This document shows, piece after piece, positions 48,710 through 56,693 of a DNA stretch of 64,000 bases. Position numbers and translations under genes: made by a program. How positions within the stretch are numbered: position 1 is the stretch's first letter; the number at the start of each line of letters is the position of its first letter. The notes under the pieces are model-generated. The model was given only the letters and a program-made list of their open reading frames with translations. It was not told the DNA's origin and did not search any database. Source of the stretch: JACVRW01 sp963733885 (lineage in GTDB: Bacteria; Actinomycetota; Thermoleophilia; Solirubrobacterales; Thermoleophilaceae); NCBI GenBank assembly GCA_963733885.1, contig CAVTES010000009.1, positions 372,001 through 436,000 on the forward strand, in the 5' to 3' direction.

Positions 48710-49360
48710 GTGAGGCTGCTGGTCACCGGCGGAACCGGCGTGCTCGGCCGCGCGCTGCAGCCTCTCGCGGAGGCCGAGGGCCATGAGATCGCGATGCCCG
48801 GGCGCGAGGAGCTCGACCTCTTCGACCCCTCCGCGGTCGCCGACGCCGTGCGCGGCGTGGATGGCGTCCTGCACCTGGCGACTCGGATCCGTTCGCTCGA
48901 GCAGATCTCGGATCCGGACGCGTGGCGCGAGAACGATCGGCTTCGCGCGGACGCTTCGCGGATCCTCATTGACGCGGCGGTCGCGGCCGGGGCGGAGGTC
49001 TACGTCCAGCCCACCGTCACGTTTGTCTACCCGCCGGACGGCCCGGCGTCCGAGGACACGCCAGTCCGCAAGGTCCTGCCGATCCTGCGCTCCGCGCTCG
49101 CCGCCGAGCAGCAGACTGAGCGCTTCGCCCGCGCCGGCGGACGCGGCGTCGTCCTCCGATTCGGGCTGCTCGACGGCCCGGGCACCTGGTACGACCAGCC
49201 GATGGGCGACTTCGGCGCCACGCTGCACGTCAGCGATGCCGGGCGCGCGCTCCTGTCGGCGCTGTTGCTGCCCAGCGGCATCTACAACGTCTGCCGTGAC
49301 GGGGAGCGTGTTTCGGCCGCGCGGTTCACCCGCGCCGCCGGATGGCATCCGCATCATTGA
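48710..49360 (+). CDS. NAD-dependent epimerase/dehydratase family protein
   Basis: 216 residues from GTG 48710 (GTG 48692 possible). Rossmann motif LLVTGGTGVLGRALQPLAE, LDLFDPSAVADAVRGVDGVLHLA, then FVYPPDGPASEDTP and VVLRFGLLDGPGTWY. Shorter than usual extended SDRs (about 300), with no clear YxxxK, so it may be an atypical or reduced member. First of four co-directional genes reaching 51833. Confidence 0.78.
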   Translation: MRLLVTGGTGVLGRALQPLAEAEGHEIAMPGREELDLFDPSAVADAVRGVDGVLHLATRIRSLEQISDPDAWRENDRLRADASRILIDAAVAAGAEVYVQPTVTFVYPPDGPASEDTPVRKVLPILRSALAAEQQTERFARAGGRGVVLRFGLLDGPGTWYDQPMGDFGATLHVSDAGRALLSALLLPSGIYNVCRDGERVSAARFTRAAGWHPHH

Positions 49361-49371
49361 GAGGAAGCGAC

Positions 49372-50157
49372 ATGACGCACTCACAGACACCAGACCTCCA
49401 GAGCCGGTGCGACCTGCTGCGGTCGCTGCACCGCCGCGGCGACCCCCTCCTGCTTCCAAACGCCTGGGACGTGGCCACGGCAAGAGCGGTGGTCGCGGCT
49501 GGGTTCCCGGTGGTCGCCACCACCAGCGGCGGCGTGGCCGCCACGCTCGGCTATCGGGACCACGAGGGTGCGCCGGGCGACGAGATGCTCGCCGCGGCCG
49601 CGCGGATCGCAGCGGGCGTCGAGGTGCCCGTGACGGTCGACGCCGAGGCCGGCTACGGCATGGAGCCGGCCGAGCTGGTGGGTGAGCTGCGGGGCATGGG
49701 TGCCGCCGGATGCAACCTCGAGGACAGTGACTACGCCGCCGGCGGCCTCCGCGATCCCGACCGGCACGCGGACTGGCTCAGGGCGGTCCGCCAGGCCGCG
49801 TCGGAGGACGGCTACGGGCTGGTCATCAACGCCCGGATCGACGTGTTCCTGCATCCCTTCCTTGCCGGTGCCGGCCCCGGGACCCAGGAGGAGCTCGTTC
49901 CCGAGGCGCTGCGGCGCGCGAATGCCTACCTCGAGGCCGGCGTCGACTGCGTGTTCCCGATCACCCTGTGGGAGACGGACGCGCTGCGCCGCTTCACCTC
50001 GGAGATCCGCGGCCCGGTGAACGTCGTACGCCTGCCGCAGGCGCCGTCGCTCGCCGAGCTGGCCGCGCTGGGCGTGGCCCGGGTGAGCTGGGGAATCCTC
50101 CTGCACGGCGACGCGATGGCTCGCTTCGGGGACCAGCTCGCCTCGCTTCAGGAGTGA
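49372..50157 (+). CDS. isocitrate lyase/PEP mutase superfamily protein
   Basis: 261 residues from ATG 49372 with GAGAGGAAG before it. LPNAWDVATARAVVAAGFPVVATTSGGVAA, VPVTVDAEAGYG (metal Asp and Glu), GAAGCNLEDSDY and NARIDVFL match the carboxyvinyl-carboxyphosphonate phosphorylmutase-like branch. It probably acts as a lyase on a small 2-hydroxy- or 2-methylcarboxylate. True phosphonate synthesis is unlikely without partner genes. Confidence 0.88.
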   Translation: MTHSQTPDLQSRCDLLRSLHRRGDPLLLPNAWDVATARAVVAAGFPVVATTSGGVAATLGYRDHEGAPGDEMLAAAARIAAGVEVPVTVDAEAGYGMEPAELVGELRGMGAAGCNLEDSDYAAGGLRDPDRHADWLRAVRQAASEDGYGLVINARIDVFLHPFLAGAGPGTQEELVPEALRRANAYLEAGVDCVFPITLWETDALRRFTSEIRGPVNVVRLPQAPSLAELAALGVARVSWGILLHGDAMARFGDQLASLQE

Positions 50158-50169
50158 GAACGAGCCGCG

Positions 50170-50240
50170 ACTAGCCAGTCAGGCTGGCCACCTGGCCGAC
50201 GCGAGGGCGCCCCGGCTACGGGACCCTCGCTGCATGACAA
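50170..50240 (-). repeat. dispersed ~70-base repeat, copy B
   Basis: Minus-strand sequence GTCATGCAGCGAGGGTCCCG, AGCCGGGGCG, CTCGCGTCGGCCAGG matches copy A (43941-44015). GCGAGGG pairs with CCCTCGC. Lies in the gap between the PEP-mutase-like gene and the next gene. Confidence 0.6.
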
Positions 50241-50280
50241 ACGCGACGCCGTCGCTCCACACATAAGCGAAAGGCACGAG

Positions 50281-51030
50281 ATGAAGATCGTTGTAATCGG
50301 CGGGACCGGCCTGATCGGGTCGAAGCTGGTCGAGAAGTTGCGGAAGGACGGTCACGAGCCGCTCGCGGCGTCGCCTGACACGGGCGTCAACGCGCTCACG
50401 GGCGAGGGGCTCACCGAGGCACTCGAGGGCGCCCAGGTCGTCGTCGACGTGGCGAACGCACCCGCCTGGGACGACGCGGCCGTGCTCGACTTCTTCCAGA
50501 CCGCGTCCCGCAACCTCCTCGCCGCGGAGACGGCCGCGGGCGTGGGGCACCACGTGACGCTGTCGGTCGTCGGCTCCGACCGGCTCCCTGAGAGCGGCTA
50601 CTTCCGCGCAAAGACTGCGCAGGAGGAGCTGGTGAAGGCCGGGCCTGTCCCCTACACAATCGTCCGCGCAACGCAGTTCTTCGAGTTCATCGGCCGCATC
50701 GCCGATTCGAGCACCAACGGCAACACAGTTCGGCTGTCGCCTGCCCTCGTTCAGCCCGAGGCAGCCGATGACGTCGCCAGCACCTTGGCCGATGTCGCGG
50801 TCGGCGCACCACTGAACGACACGGTCGAGCTGGCGGGCCCGGAAGCCTTCTCCCTCGACGAGCTAGCCCGGCGTTTCCTGAACGCAAGCGACGACCCACG
50901 CCAGGTGACGGCCGACGTGCACGCCCGTTACTTCGGCGCCGAGCTGGACGACCGGTCCCTCGCCCCTGGCGACGACGCACGCATCGCGCCCACCCGCTTC
51001 GAGGACTGGCTCAGCCAGTCCGCCAGGTAG
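50281..51030 (+). CDS. NmrA-like NAD(P)-binding protein
   Basis: 249 residues. KIVVIGGTGLIGSKLVEKLR (GxxGxxG), VVDVANAPAWDD, HHVTLSVVGSDRLPESGYFRAKTAQEELV and YTIVRATQFFEFIG are typical of atypical SDRs related to NmrA and quinone-reductase-like proteins. Often stress-induced redox sensors. Ribosome site GAAAGG before ATG. Confidence 0.88.
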   Translation: MKIVVIGGTGLIGSKLVEKLRKDGHEPLAASPDTGVNALTGEGLTEALEGAQVVVDVANAPAWDDAAVLDFFQTASRNLLAAETAAGVGHHVTLSVVGSDRLPESGYFRAKTAQEELVKAGPVPYTIVRATQFFEFIGRIADSSTNGNTVRLSPALVQPEAADDVASTLADVAVGAPLNDTVELAGPEAFSLDELARRFLNASDDPRQVTADVHARYFGAELDDRSLAPGDDARIAPTRFEDWLSQSAR

Positions 51031-51116
51031 CCCCGACCCCGACCGAAACTGAGGCCTGTATTAGCCCTCGTCTCGTCTGTCCTGCCTGAATCCACAAGAC
51101 CCGAAAGGAGCTTCTC

Positions 51117-51833
51117 GTGAAGCCCACCATCGTTCTCGTCCACGGCGCCTTCGCCGAGTCCTCGAGCTGGGATCGCGTCATCGATCCGCTGCGCGACGCC
51201 GGCCACCCGGTGATCGCCGCGGCCAACCCGCTGCGCGGCCTCGCCGCGGACGCCGCGGCCGTCGCAGACGTCGTTCGTGCGGTCGACGGGCCCGTCGTGC
51301 TCGCCGCCCACTCCTACGGCGGCGCAGTGATCTCCAACGTCCCCGCCGACGCCGGCGAAATCGCCGGGCTCGTCTACGCCAACGGATTCGCCCCGGAGCC
51401 CGGTGAGCACTGCTTCCAGCTGGCGGGCATGTTCCCGGGCAGCATGCTCGGCGAGGAGACGGCGCGGCCGGTGTCGCGGAGCGACGGAACGACCGACCTT
51501 TACGTCGCTGCGGACAGCTTCCACGACATCTTCTGCCAGGACGTCCCCGCGCCGCAGGCCGCACGGATGGCCATCACGCAGCGCCCGGCGACGCAGGAGG
51601 CGCTCACCGAACCGTCAGGCGACCATCCGCTGTGGAAGGACGTGCCGTCGTGGTTCCTGATCGGCGAGGAGGACCACATCATCCCCGCCGCCCTCCAGCA
51701 CTACATGGCCAAGCGCGCCGGCGCGCACCGCAGGCTCGAGATCCCCGGCGCCTCGCACGCGATCACGGTCTCGCACCCCGACGCCGTCGCCCACCAGATC
51801 CTCGAGGCGTCGGCGGTCGGCGCGGCCGCCTGA
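51117..51833 (+). CDS. alpha/beta-hydrolase
   Basis: 238 residues from GTG 51117, with GAAAGGAGC upstream. IVLVHGAFAESSSWDRVI (oxyanion HG), nucleophile Ser in AAHSYGGAVIS, acidic residue region LIGEEDHIIP and catalytic His in PGASHAITVSHP. Small esterase/haloperoxidase-like family. Followed by a 19-codon open frame (51867) with a good ribosome site. Confidence 0.88.
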   Translation: MKPTIVLVHGAFAESSSWDRVIDPLRDAGHPVIAAANPLRGLAADAAAVADVVRAVDGPVVLAAHSYGGAVISNVPADAGEIAGLVYANGFAPEPGEHCFQLAGMFPGSMLGEETARPVSRSDGTTDLYVAADSFHDIFCQDVPAPQAARMAITQRPATQEALTEPSGDHPLWKDVPSWFLIGEEDHIIPAALQHYMAKRAGAHRRLEIPGASHAITVSHPDAVAHQILEASAVGAAA

Positions 51834-51866
51834 CTCCGTTATCACCACCCGAGAAGGAGTTGTCAC

Positions 51867-51926
51867 ATGTTCATCGAACGGCGCGCCCCTCCGGCTCCTC
51901 CCCACGGACGGCTGAGAGCCGGCTAA
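51867..51926 (+). pseudogene. 19-codon open frame with strong ribosome site, probable 5' gene remnant
   Basis: GAGAAGGAG at 51851-51859 precedes ATG 51867, which encodes MFIERRAPPAPPHGRLRAG and stops. It looks like the kept start of a deleted gene of the preceding operon, or a short peptide. Confidence 0.3.
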
Positions 51927-53548
51927 GAGCTCGGGAGCAGCTTGCCGGGATTCATGATCCCGGCGGGGTCGAGTCGCTGCTTGGCCGCGCGGATGAGGTC
52001 GAGTCCGACCTCCCCCACCTCGGCGGGCATCCAGGGCGCATGGTCCCTCCCCACCGCGTGGTGATGGGTGATGGTGCCGCCCCCCGCCATGATGGCCTCG
52101 CTCGCGGCCGACTTCGCCGCGCGCCACTGCTCCAGCGGGGTATCCGATTGGCGGGCGAAGAAGGTGAAGTACAGCGAGGCGCCCGAGCGGTACAGGTGCG
52201 ACACGTGGCACATCACGAGCCCCGGCGTGCCGCCCTCGGCGAGAGCGCGCCGCAGGGCGCCCCCCACCGACTCGTACAGCTCCTCCAGCCGGCTCCAGCT
52301 CGCGGCCGTCTCGAGGGTCTCCGTGAGCACGCCGCGGTCGAGCAGCTCGTCGCGCACGTAGGGACCGGCGTAGCGGCTCCGGAGCCACGCCTCACCCGGC
52401 CTGCGGCCCAGCCTGATGCCGCCTCCCGCCCGCAGCAGCGCCCCGGCGCGCAGGCGGCGCCGCTCCACGTCCTCCTCCTCCCCCTCGAAGCCGGTGATCG
52501 CCAGGCAGCCGCCGTCGTGGCGGCGCAGGCGCAGGTAGGCGCGCCCGGCTCGCTCGGGGGCGCCGCCGCCCGCGGAGGCAAGGGCGACCGCCACCCGGGT
52601 CTCCTCCTCGTCGGACAGGCGCGCCACGTCCGGCGCGGCGTCGGCCTGCTCCATCACCCGGAACGCCTCGCGGCCCTCGGCGAAGGAGCGGAAGGACCAG
52701 CCCTCGTAGCGGCGCACCTGGGGCACCGGGCGCACCCGCAGCGTCGCCTCGCAGATCACGCCGAGCACGCCCTCGGAGCCGAGCACCAGCTCCCGCAGGT
52801 CGGGGCCGGCCGCGCTGGCCGGCACGGGGCGGCTCAGCACCTCGCCCGCGGGCGCGACGAGCCGCACCCCCTCCACCAGGTCGTCGATCCGCCCATACCC
52901 GCTCGAGGCCTGACCGGCGGACCGGGTCGCGACCCAGCCGCCGACGGTCGAGTACTCGAACGACTGCGGGAAGTGGCCGAGGGTCACGCCCTGCTCGCCA
53001 AGCCGGCGCTCGGCCTCCGGACCGAGCAGCCCCGCCTCGAGCGTGGCGGTCAGCGAGGTGCGGTCCACCTCGACGACGCCGTCGAGCCTGCGCAGGTCGA
53101 GCGCCACGGCGCCCTCGAAGCCGTCGGAAAGCGGCTCCACGCCGCCCACCACGCTGGTGCCGCCGCCGAACGGCACCACCGCCACGCGTGCCTCCGAACA
53201 GGCCTCGAGCGCGGCCCGGACCTGGTCGGCCGAGCCGGGTGTCACTACGGCGTCGGGAGCGCGGGACGCGTCGCCTGAGCGCAGCCGGACAAGGTCCGCG
53301 TAGCCGCGGCCGGAGGCGTGCGCCACCCGCGCGGTGCGGTCGTCCAGCACGTGCTCGGCGCCCACCGCCGCCTCGAGCCGCGCCCGGGCGCTTCCCGGCA
53401 GGCGCGGGTCCGGCAGCCGAACCTGCTCGAGCGCGACGGGCTCGTTCCGGGCCGAGACATCGGCGCCGAGCTCGTCGCGGAGGAGTGTCAACGCCGGCTC
53501 GGGGAGGGTGACCCGGTGGCCGTCCTCGCCCCAGCCCCACCACCTCAT
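51923..53548 (-). CDS. FAD-binding oxidase, alkyl-DHAP synthase (AGPS)-like
   Basis: 541 residues from ATG 53548, which overlaps the upstream SRPBCC stop (ATGA). MRWWGWGEDGH start, FAD-binding VAVVPFGGGTSVVGGVEPL and HFPQSFEYSTVGGWVATRSA, LRELVLGSEGVLGVICEATLRVRP, and the C-terminal THHHAVGRDHAPW then LDPAGIMNPGKLLP. The W-rich N-terminus and HHH motif are those of alkyldihydroxyacetonephosphate synthase, which swaps an acyl for an alkyl chain in ether-lipid synthesis. Bacterial homologues may act on other 2-hydroxy acids, so the substrate is not certain. Confidence 0.88.
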   Translation of the reverse strand: MRWWGWGEDGHRVTLPEPALTLLRDELGADVSARNEPVALEQVRLPDPRLPGSARARLEAAVGAEHVLDDRTARVAHASGRGYADLVRLRSGDASRAPDAVVTPGSADQVRAALEACSEARVAVVPFGGGTSVVGGVEPLSDGFEGAVALDLRRLDGVVEVDRTSLTATLEAGLLGPEAERRLGEQGVTLGHFPQSFEYSTVGGWVATRSAGQASSGYGRIDDLVEGVRLVAPAGEVLSRPVPASAAGPDLRELVLGSEGVLGVICEATLRVRPVPQVRRYEGWSFRSFAEGREAFRVMEQADAAPDVARLSDEEETRVAVALASAGGGAPERAGRAYLRLRRHDGGCLAITGFEGEEEDVERRRLRAGALLRAGGGIRLGRRPGEAWLRSRYAGPYVRDELLDRGVLTETLETAASWSRLEELYESVGGALRRALAEGGTPGLVMCHVSHLYRSGASLYFTFFARQSDTPLEQWRAAKSAASEAIMAGGGTITHHHAVGRDHAPWMPAEVGEVGLDLIRAAKQRLDPAGIMNPGKLLPSS

Positions 53549-53991
53549 CGGGGATCGCCGGTCCCGAAGAACGAGTCCAGCCCCTCCACCGCGCCCTTCA
53601 CCTGCCGCCTCCCGGCGGCGCGGAACTGGAGCGGGGCGAAGCGCGCCCAGCCGCGCGGACGTTGGTCGATCGACACGGTCACGCGTGTGCCGTCGGCCTC
53701 CGGCGCCAATGCCACCTCCGTGGTGGCGCTGGCCAGGATCCGCTCGAACGGGGATTCCTCGACCTCCTGACGCCAAACGAGCCGCCGCTCGCGCTCGGCC
53801 TGCACGCGGCTGTAGTCCACCCGCACCGACTTTCCCTTGGGCGAGGCGAGGACCGTGGTCCAGGCGTCCTCGGTCGCGTCCTCCACCCGGGCGACGCCCG
53901 GCCACCACTGTGGCAGCCGGGCCGGGTCGCTGACCAGGCCCCAAACCTCCTCCGGCGTGGCCGGAACGACTGTCTCGTCCCGGAGAATCAC
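53545..53991 (-). CDS. SRPBCC (START-like) family protein
   Basis: 148 residues from GTG 53991. ILRDETVVPATPEEVWGLVSD and PARLPQWWPGVARVEDA are the standard first strand and helix of polyketide-cyclase/START-like lipid-binding proteins; it ends with RQVKGAVEGLDSFFG. Probably binds a hydrophobic ligand. It overlaps the apt stop by 4 bases and the AGPS-like start by 4, so all three are one translation unit. Confidence 0.85.
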   Translation of the reverse strand: MILRDETVVPATPEEVWGLVSDPARLPQWWPGVARVEDATEDAWTTVLASPKGKSVRVDYSRVQAERERRLVWRQEVEESPFERILASATTEVALAPEADGTRVTVSIDQRPRGWARFAPLQFRAAGRRQVKGAVEGLDSFFGTGDPR

Positions 53992-54509
53992 TCGGACGCG
54001 TACGAGATCAGGCTGTGCACGTCGTAACCGGCCAGCCGCTCGCGTCCGTTCAGGAACTCCAGCTCGATCACAAAGGCGCATCCTGCCACGACGCCGCCCG
54101 CCTGCTCAACCAAGCCGCACAGCGCGGCCGCGGTGCCGCCGGTGGCGAGCAGGTCGTCATGGACCAGCACCCGCGCGCCGTCGCGGATCGCGTCGGCGTG
54201 GACCTCCAGGGCGTCGACTCCGTACTCGAGCTGATACTCGACCGAGGAGACCTCGCGCGGCAGCTTGCCGGGCTTGCGCGCGAGGATGAAGCCGCCGCCC
54301 ACGGCCGCGGCCACCGCGGCGCCGAGCACGAAGCCGCGCGCCTCGGCCGACACCACGTACTCGATCTGCCGCCCGCGGGCGTAGGCGGCCAGCGCGTCCA
54401 CCGCCTCGCGCAGCGCCACGGCATCGAGGAACAGCGGAGTGATGTCCTTGAAGACGATCCCCGGCTTGGGGAAGTCCGGGATGTCCTGGATGTGGTCGGC
54501 GAGCGCCAC
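53988..54509 (-). CDS. apt: adenine phosphoribosyltransferase
   Basis: 173 residues. IPDFPKPGIVFKDITPLF, SAEARGFVLGAAVAAAVGGGF, ARKPGKLPREVSSVEYQLEYG and the PRPP loop VLVHDDLLATGGTAAAL define APRT, which salvages adenine to AMP. Normal length. First gene of a run with the SRPBCC and AGPS-like genes. Confidence 0.94.
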   Translation of the reverse strand: MALADHIQDIPDFPKPGIVFKDITPLFLDAVALREAVDALAAYARGRQIEYVVSAEARGFVLGAAVAAAVGGGFILARKPGKLPREVSSVEYQLEYGVDALEVHADAIRDGARVLVHDDLLATGGTAAALCGLVEQAGGVVAGCAFVIELEFLNGRERLAGYDVHSLISYASE

Positions 54510-54525
54510 CTGGGCGGTGCGTCCT

Positions 54526-55257
54526 CTAGCGGGCGAGCTTCCGCAGGTCCCGGATCAGCAGCAGGTGCTTCAGATGGGAGGCGATCGCGGCGAGGTTCTC
54601 GAGCGCCTCCACCGCCTCCTTGCGCCGCTCCGGGTTGCGCGAGCGCAGGGCCGGGGCGAGGATCTGCTCGAGCAGCGCCGCCTCGCGGTCGGCCGAGGTG
54701 CGGAAGACGCGCAGGTTGCGCCCTCCCACGCCGAAGCGCTTCAGCTCGGTCACCGCGCGCACGATCTCGCGCTCGGTGTCGTCGTAGAGCAGCTCGCCGT
54801 CGCGCCGCTCCGCCTTGATCACCCCGTAGTCCTCGAGCTCCTTGACGAGGCCCTGGTCGGCGCCGGTGTCCTCTAGCACCTCGTCCAGGCGGTAGACCGA
54901 GCCCGGCCCGCGCAGGGCGAAGCTCGCGCGCCGCGCCGACCGGGGCTCGGGCGCGGCGGGCTGCGGCGAATCGGCGTCGGAGCGGCCCGCGGCCAGCTCC
55001 TGCCGGATCACCCGGAGGGGCAGGAACTCGTCGCGCTGGAGGCGCAGGATCGTGCGCAGGCGATCCACGTCCGCCGGGCCGTAGAGGCGGTACCCGCCCG
55101 GCGTGCGCCGCGGCGCGAGCAGCTTCTGGTCCTCCAGGTAGCGGATCTTGGATATCGAGATGTCCGGGAACTCGCGCTCGAGTTGCTTGACCACGGCGCC
55201 GATCGTGAGCGCCTTCTCCTTGCGGGGCGGGGGGCCACCCGCGACCTCTGTGCTCAT
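54526..55257 (-). CDS. MerR-family regulator (FtsR-like)
   Basis: 243 residues from ATG 55257, overlapping the FHA gene stop (ATGA). The MerR HTH is KALTIGAVVKQL, ISISKIRYLEDQKLLAPRR and GYRLYGPADVDRLRTIL; then a linker with Pro/Ala and a second helical domain (VYRLDEVLEDTGADQGLV..YGVIKAE). An FHA-MerR pair of this kind is conserved across actinobacteria (GarA and the neighbouring MerR of mycobacteria; FtsR in Corynebacterium controls ftsZ). Role here by analogy. Confidence 0.88.
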   Translation of the reverse strand: MSTEVAGGPPPRKEKALTIGAVVKQLEREFPDISISKIRYLEDQKLLAPRRTPGGYRLYGPADVDRLRTILRLQRDEFLPLRVIRQELAAGRSDADSPQPAAPEPRSARRASFALRGPGSVYRLDEVLEDTGADQGLVKELEDYGVIKAERRDGELLYDDTEREIVRAVTELKRFGVGGRNLRVFRTSADREAALLEQILAPALRSRNPERRKEAVEALENLAAIASHLKHLLLIRDLRKLAR

Positions 55258-55721
55258 CGCTCGTCCAGGTAGGTGAGTTTGTACTTGCCGACTTGCAGCT
55301 CGTCCCCGTCGGAGAGCCGGTGCGACTCGATCCGGCGCCGGTTGACGTAGGTCCCGTTGAGCGAGCCCAGGTCGTCGATGTAGAGGCCGTCGCGGCGGCG
55401 CACGATCAGGGCGTGGTTGCGCGACACGGTCACGTCGTCGAGGAAGATCTCGGCCTCGGGGCTGCGGCCGATCGTCATGCGGTCCCCGGTGAGCGTGAAG
55501 GCCTCTCCGGAGCGCCCGCCGCCCGACCGGATCACGATCGTGGCGCCTTCGTGGGTGACCTGGTCGAGGTCGACCGCGCGCAGCTCCCCGGTCTCGTCGA
55601 CCTGGTAGACCTCGGTCGTGTCGCCGGCCTTGCCCGACTCGGCCTCGCCGAGGAACGCGCCGCACCGCTGGCAGTAGTTGGCGCCTTCGGCGTTTGCGAA
55701 TCCGCACTCGGAGCAGTGCAT
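55254..55721 (-). CDS. garA: FHA-domain protein, GarA-like, with zinc ribbon
   Basis: 155 residues. An N-terminal zinc ribbon holds Cys3, Cys6, Cys17 and Cys20. Then GDTTEVYQV (Thr35/Thr36), resembling the GarA phosphothreonine site, and an FHA domain (about 75-150): IGRSPEAEIFLDDVTVSRNHA and LGSLNGTYVNRRRI. In mycobacteria GarA switches glutamate/2-oxoglutarate metabolism when phosphorylated by Ser/Thr kinases. The zinc ribbon is absent from mycobacterial GarA. Symbol by similarity. Confidence 0.85.
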   Translation of the reverse strand: MHCSECGFANAEGANYCQRCGAFLGEAESGKAGDTTEVYQVDETGELRAVDLDQVTHEGATIVIRSGGGRSGEAFTLTGDRMTIGRSPEAEIFLDDVTVSRNHALIVRRRDGLYIDDLGSLNGTYVNRRRIESHRLSDGDELQVGKYKLTYLDER

Positions 55722-55727
55722 GGCGGG

Positions 55728-55988
55728 CTACACCGGCCCGTCGTCGGCCGGGATTCCCTTCCCGGACAGGATCTCGGTGAGCTGCTGCACGTCGTCGCCG
55801 CTGATGACGGACTCGCCCTCGGCGCGCGTGTGGCGCAGCCTGTTGACCGCCTCGGCCCGCAGAATGTCGATCTTGCCGTGCAGCAGGCGGCGGCGGTACG
55901 ACAGCTCCTGCTCCTCCTCGGTCAGTTGCTGAATCAGGTCCTTCAGCTCCTCGTCGGAGAGTGCTCCCAGGTCGGGAAAAGTGTCCAA
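55728..55988 (-). CDS. RsiG-like c-di-GMP-responsive anti-sigma protein
   Basis: 86 residues from TTG 55988, with GAAAGGAA just upstream. LGALSDEELKDLIQQLTEEE is followed by the c-di-GMP motif of RsiG, E(X)3S(X)2R(X)3Q(X)3D, here read in EQELSYRRRLLHGKID with His in place of Gln. RsiG forms an antiparallel coiled coil; with c-di-GMP it sequesters sigma WhiG. A single motif per chain suggests a homodimer. No whiG/fliA gene in the window. A diguanylate cyclase is encoded 2.4 kb away. Confidence 0.75.
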   Translation of the reverse strand: MDTFPDLGALSDEELKDLIQQLTEEEQELSYRRRLLHGKIDILRAEAVNRLRHTRAEGESVISGDDVQQLTEILSGKGIPADDGPV

Positions 55989-56066
55989 TGCGTTCCTTTC
56001 GGGGGAGGGAGATCGAGTGTTCGTGCGCGCCGCGCGCTCACCGCCCACGCCGAGTGTAACCGATGC

Positions 56067-56693
56067 TCAAGTAGAGGTTGAGCCTTCGCGCAGGGCCCGC
56101 CAACCATCTTGCAAGTACACCGCCGTGGCCGCAAGGGTCAGGGCGATGCCGATGTAGAGCAGCGCGTCCGAGAGCCAGGTCTCGACGATCATTGCCAGCC
56201 CGAGCGCCGCCATAACGGGCCAGACCGCCCAGCGGCCCAGCATGTTCACGTTCAGGTCCAGGCCGCGGCGGAGGGCGATCTGCGTGAGCAGCAGCATGAA
56301 CGCCTCCCTTGCCGCGAGGACGAGCAGCGCCCAGCGCGGCAGCAGCTCGAACTCCCAGGCCACGATCGCGCCCGAGATGACGAGGAGGCGATCGGTCAGG
56401 GGGTCGAGCAGGGCCCCGAGGCGGCTGTACTGGCCGGTGACGCGCGCGACCATGCCGTCCAGCTGGTCGCTCCAGGCGATGAAGGCGAACAGGATGGTGG
56501 CGGCGGTGTCCCGTCCGTCGCCGGAGTCGAGCGCGAGGATCAGGAAGACCGGGATCAGGCCGAGCCGCACGAAGCCGATGGCGTTGGGCAGCGTCCAGGG
56601 GTGAAGCGCCTGCCCGCGCAAGGTCTCGGGCGGGGGCCCGCCGGAGCGGTCCAGCCCAACGAGCCGGCGGAACGTCAGGGGAGGCTTGCCCAA
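56067..56693 (-). CDS. pgsA: CDP-alcohol phosphatidyltransferase (PgsA-like)
   Basis: 208 residues from TTG 56693, overlapping the proS stop; start uncertain. LHPWTLPNAIGFVRLGLIPV then the CDP-alcohol motif DGMVARVTGQYSRLG..LDPLTD (DG-x2-AR-x8-G-x3-D-x3-D, complete) and five further hydrophobic helices. Makes phosphatidylglycerophosphate or a related phospholipid at the membrane. Confidence 0.88.
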   Translation of the reverse strand: MGKPPLTFRRLVGLDRSGGPPPETLRGQALHPWTLPNAIGFVRLGLIPVFLILALDSGDGRDTAATILFAFIAWSDQLDGMVARVTGQYSRLGALLDPLTDRLLVISGAIVAWEFELLPRWALLVLAAREAFMLLLTQIALRRGLDLNVNMLGRWAVWPVMAALGLAMIVETWLSDALLYIGIALTLAATAVYLQDGWRALREGSTST

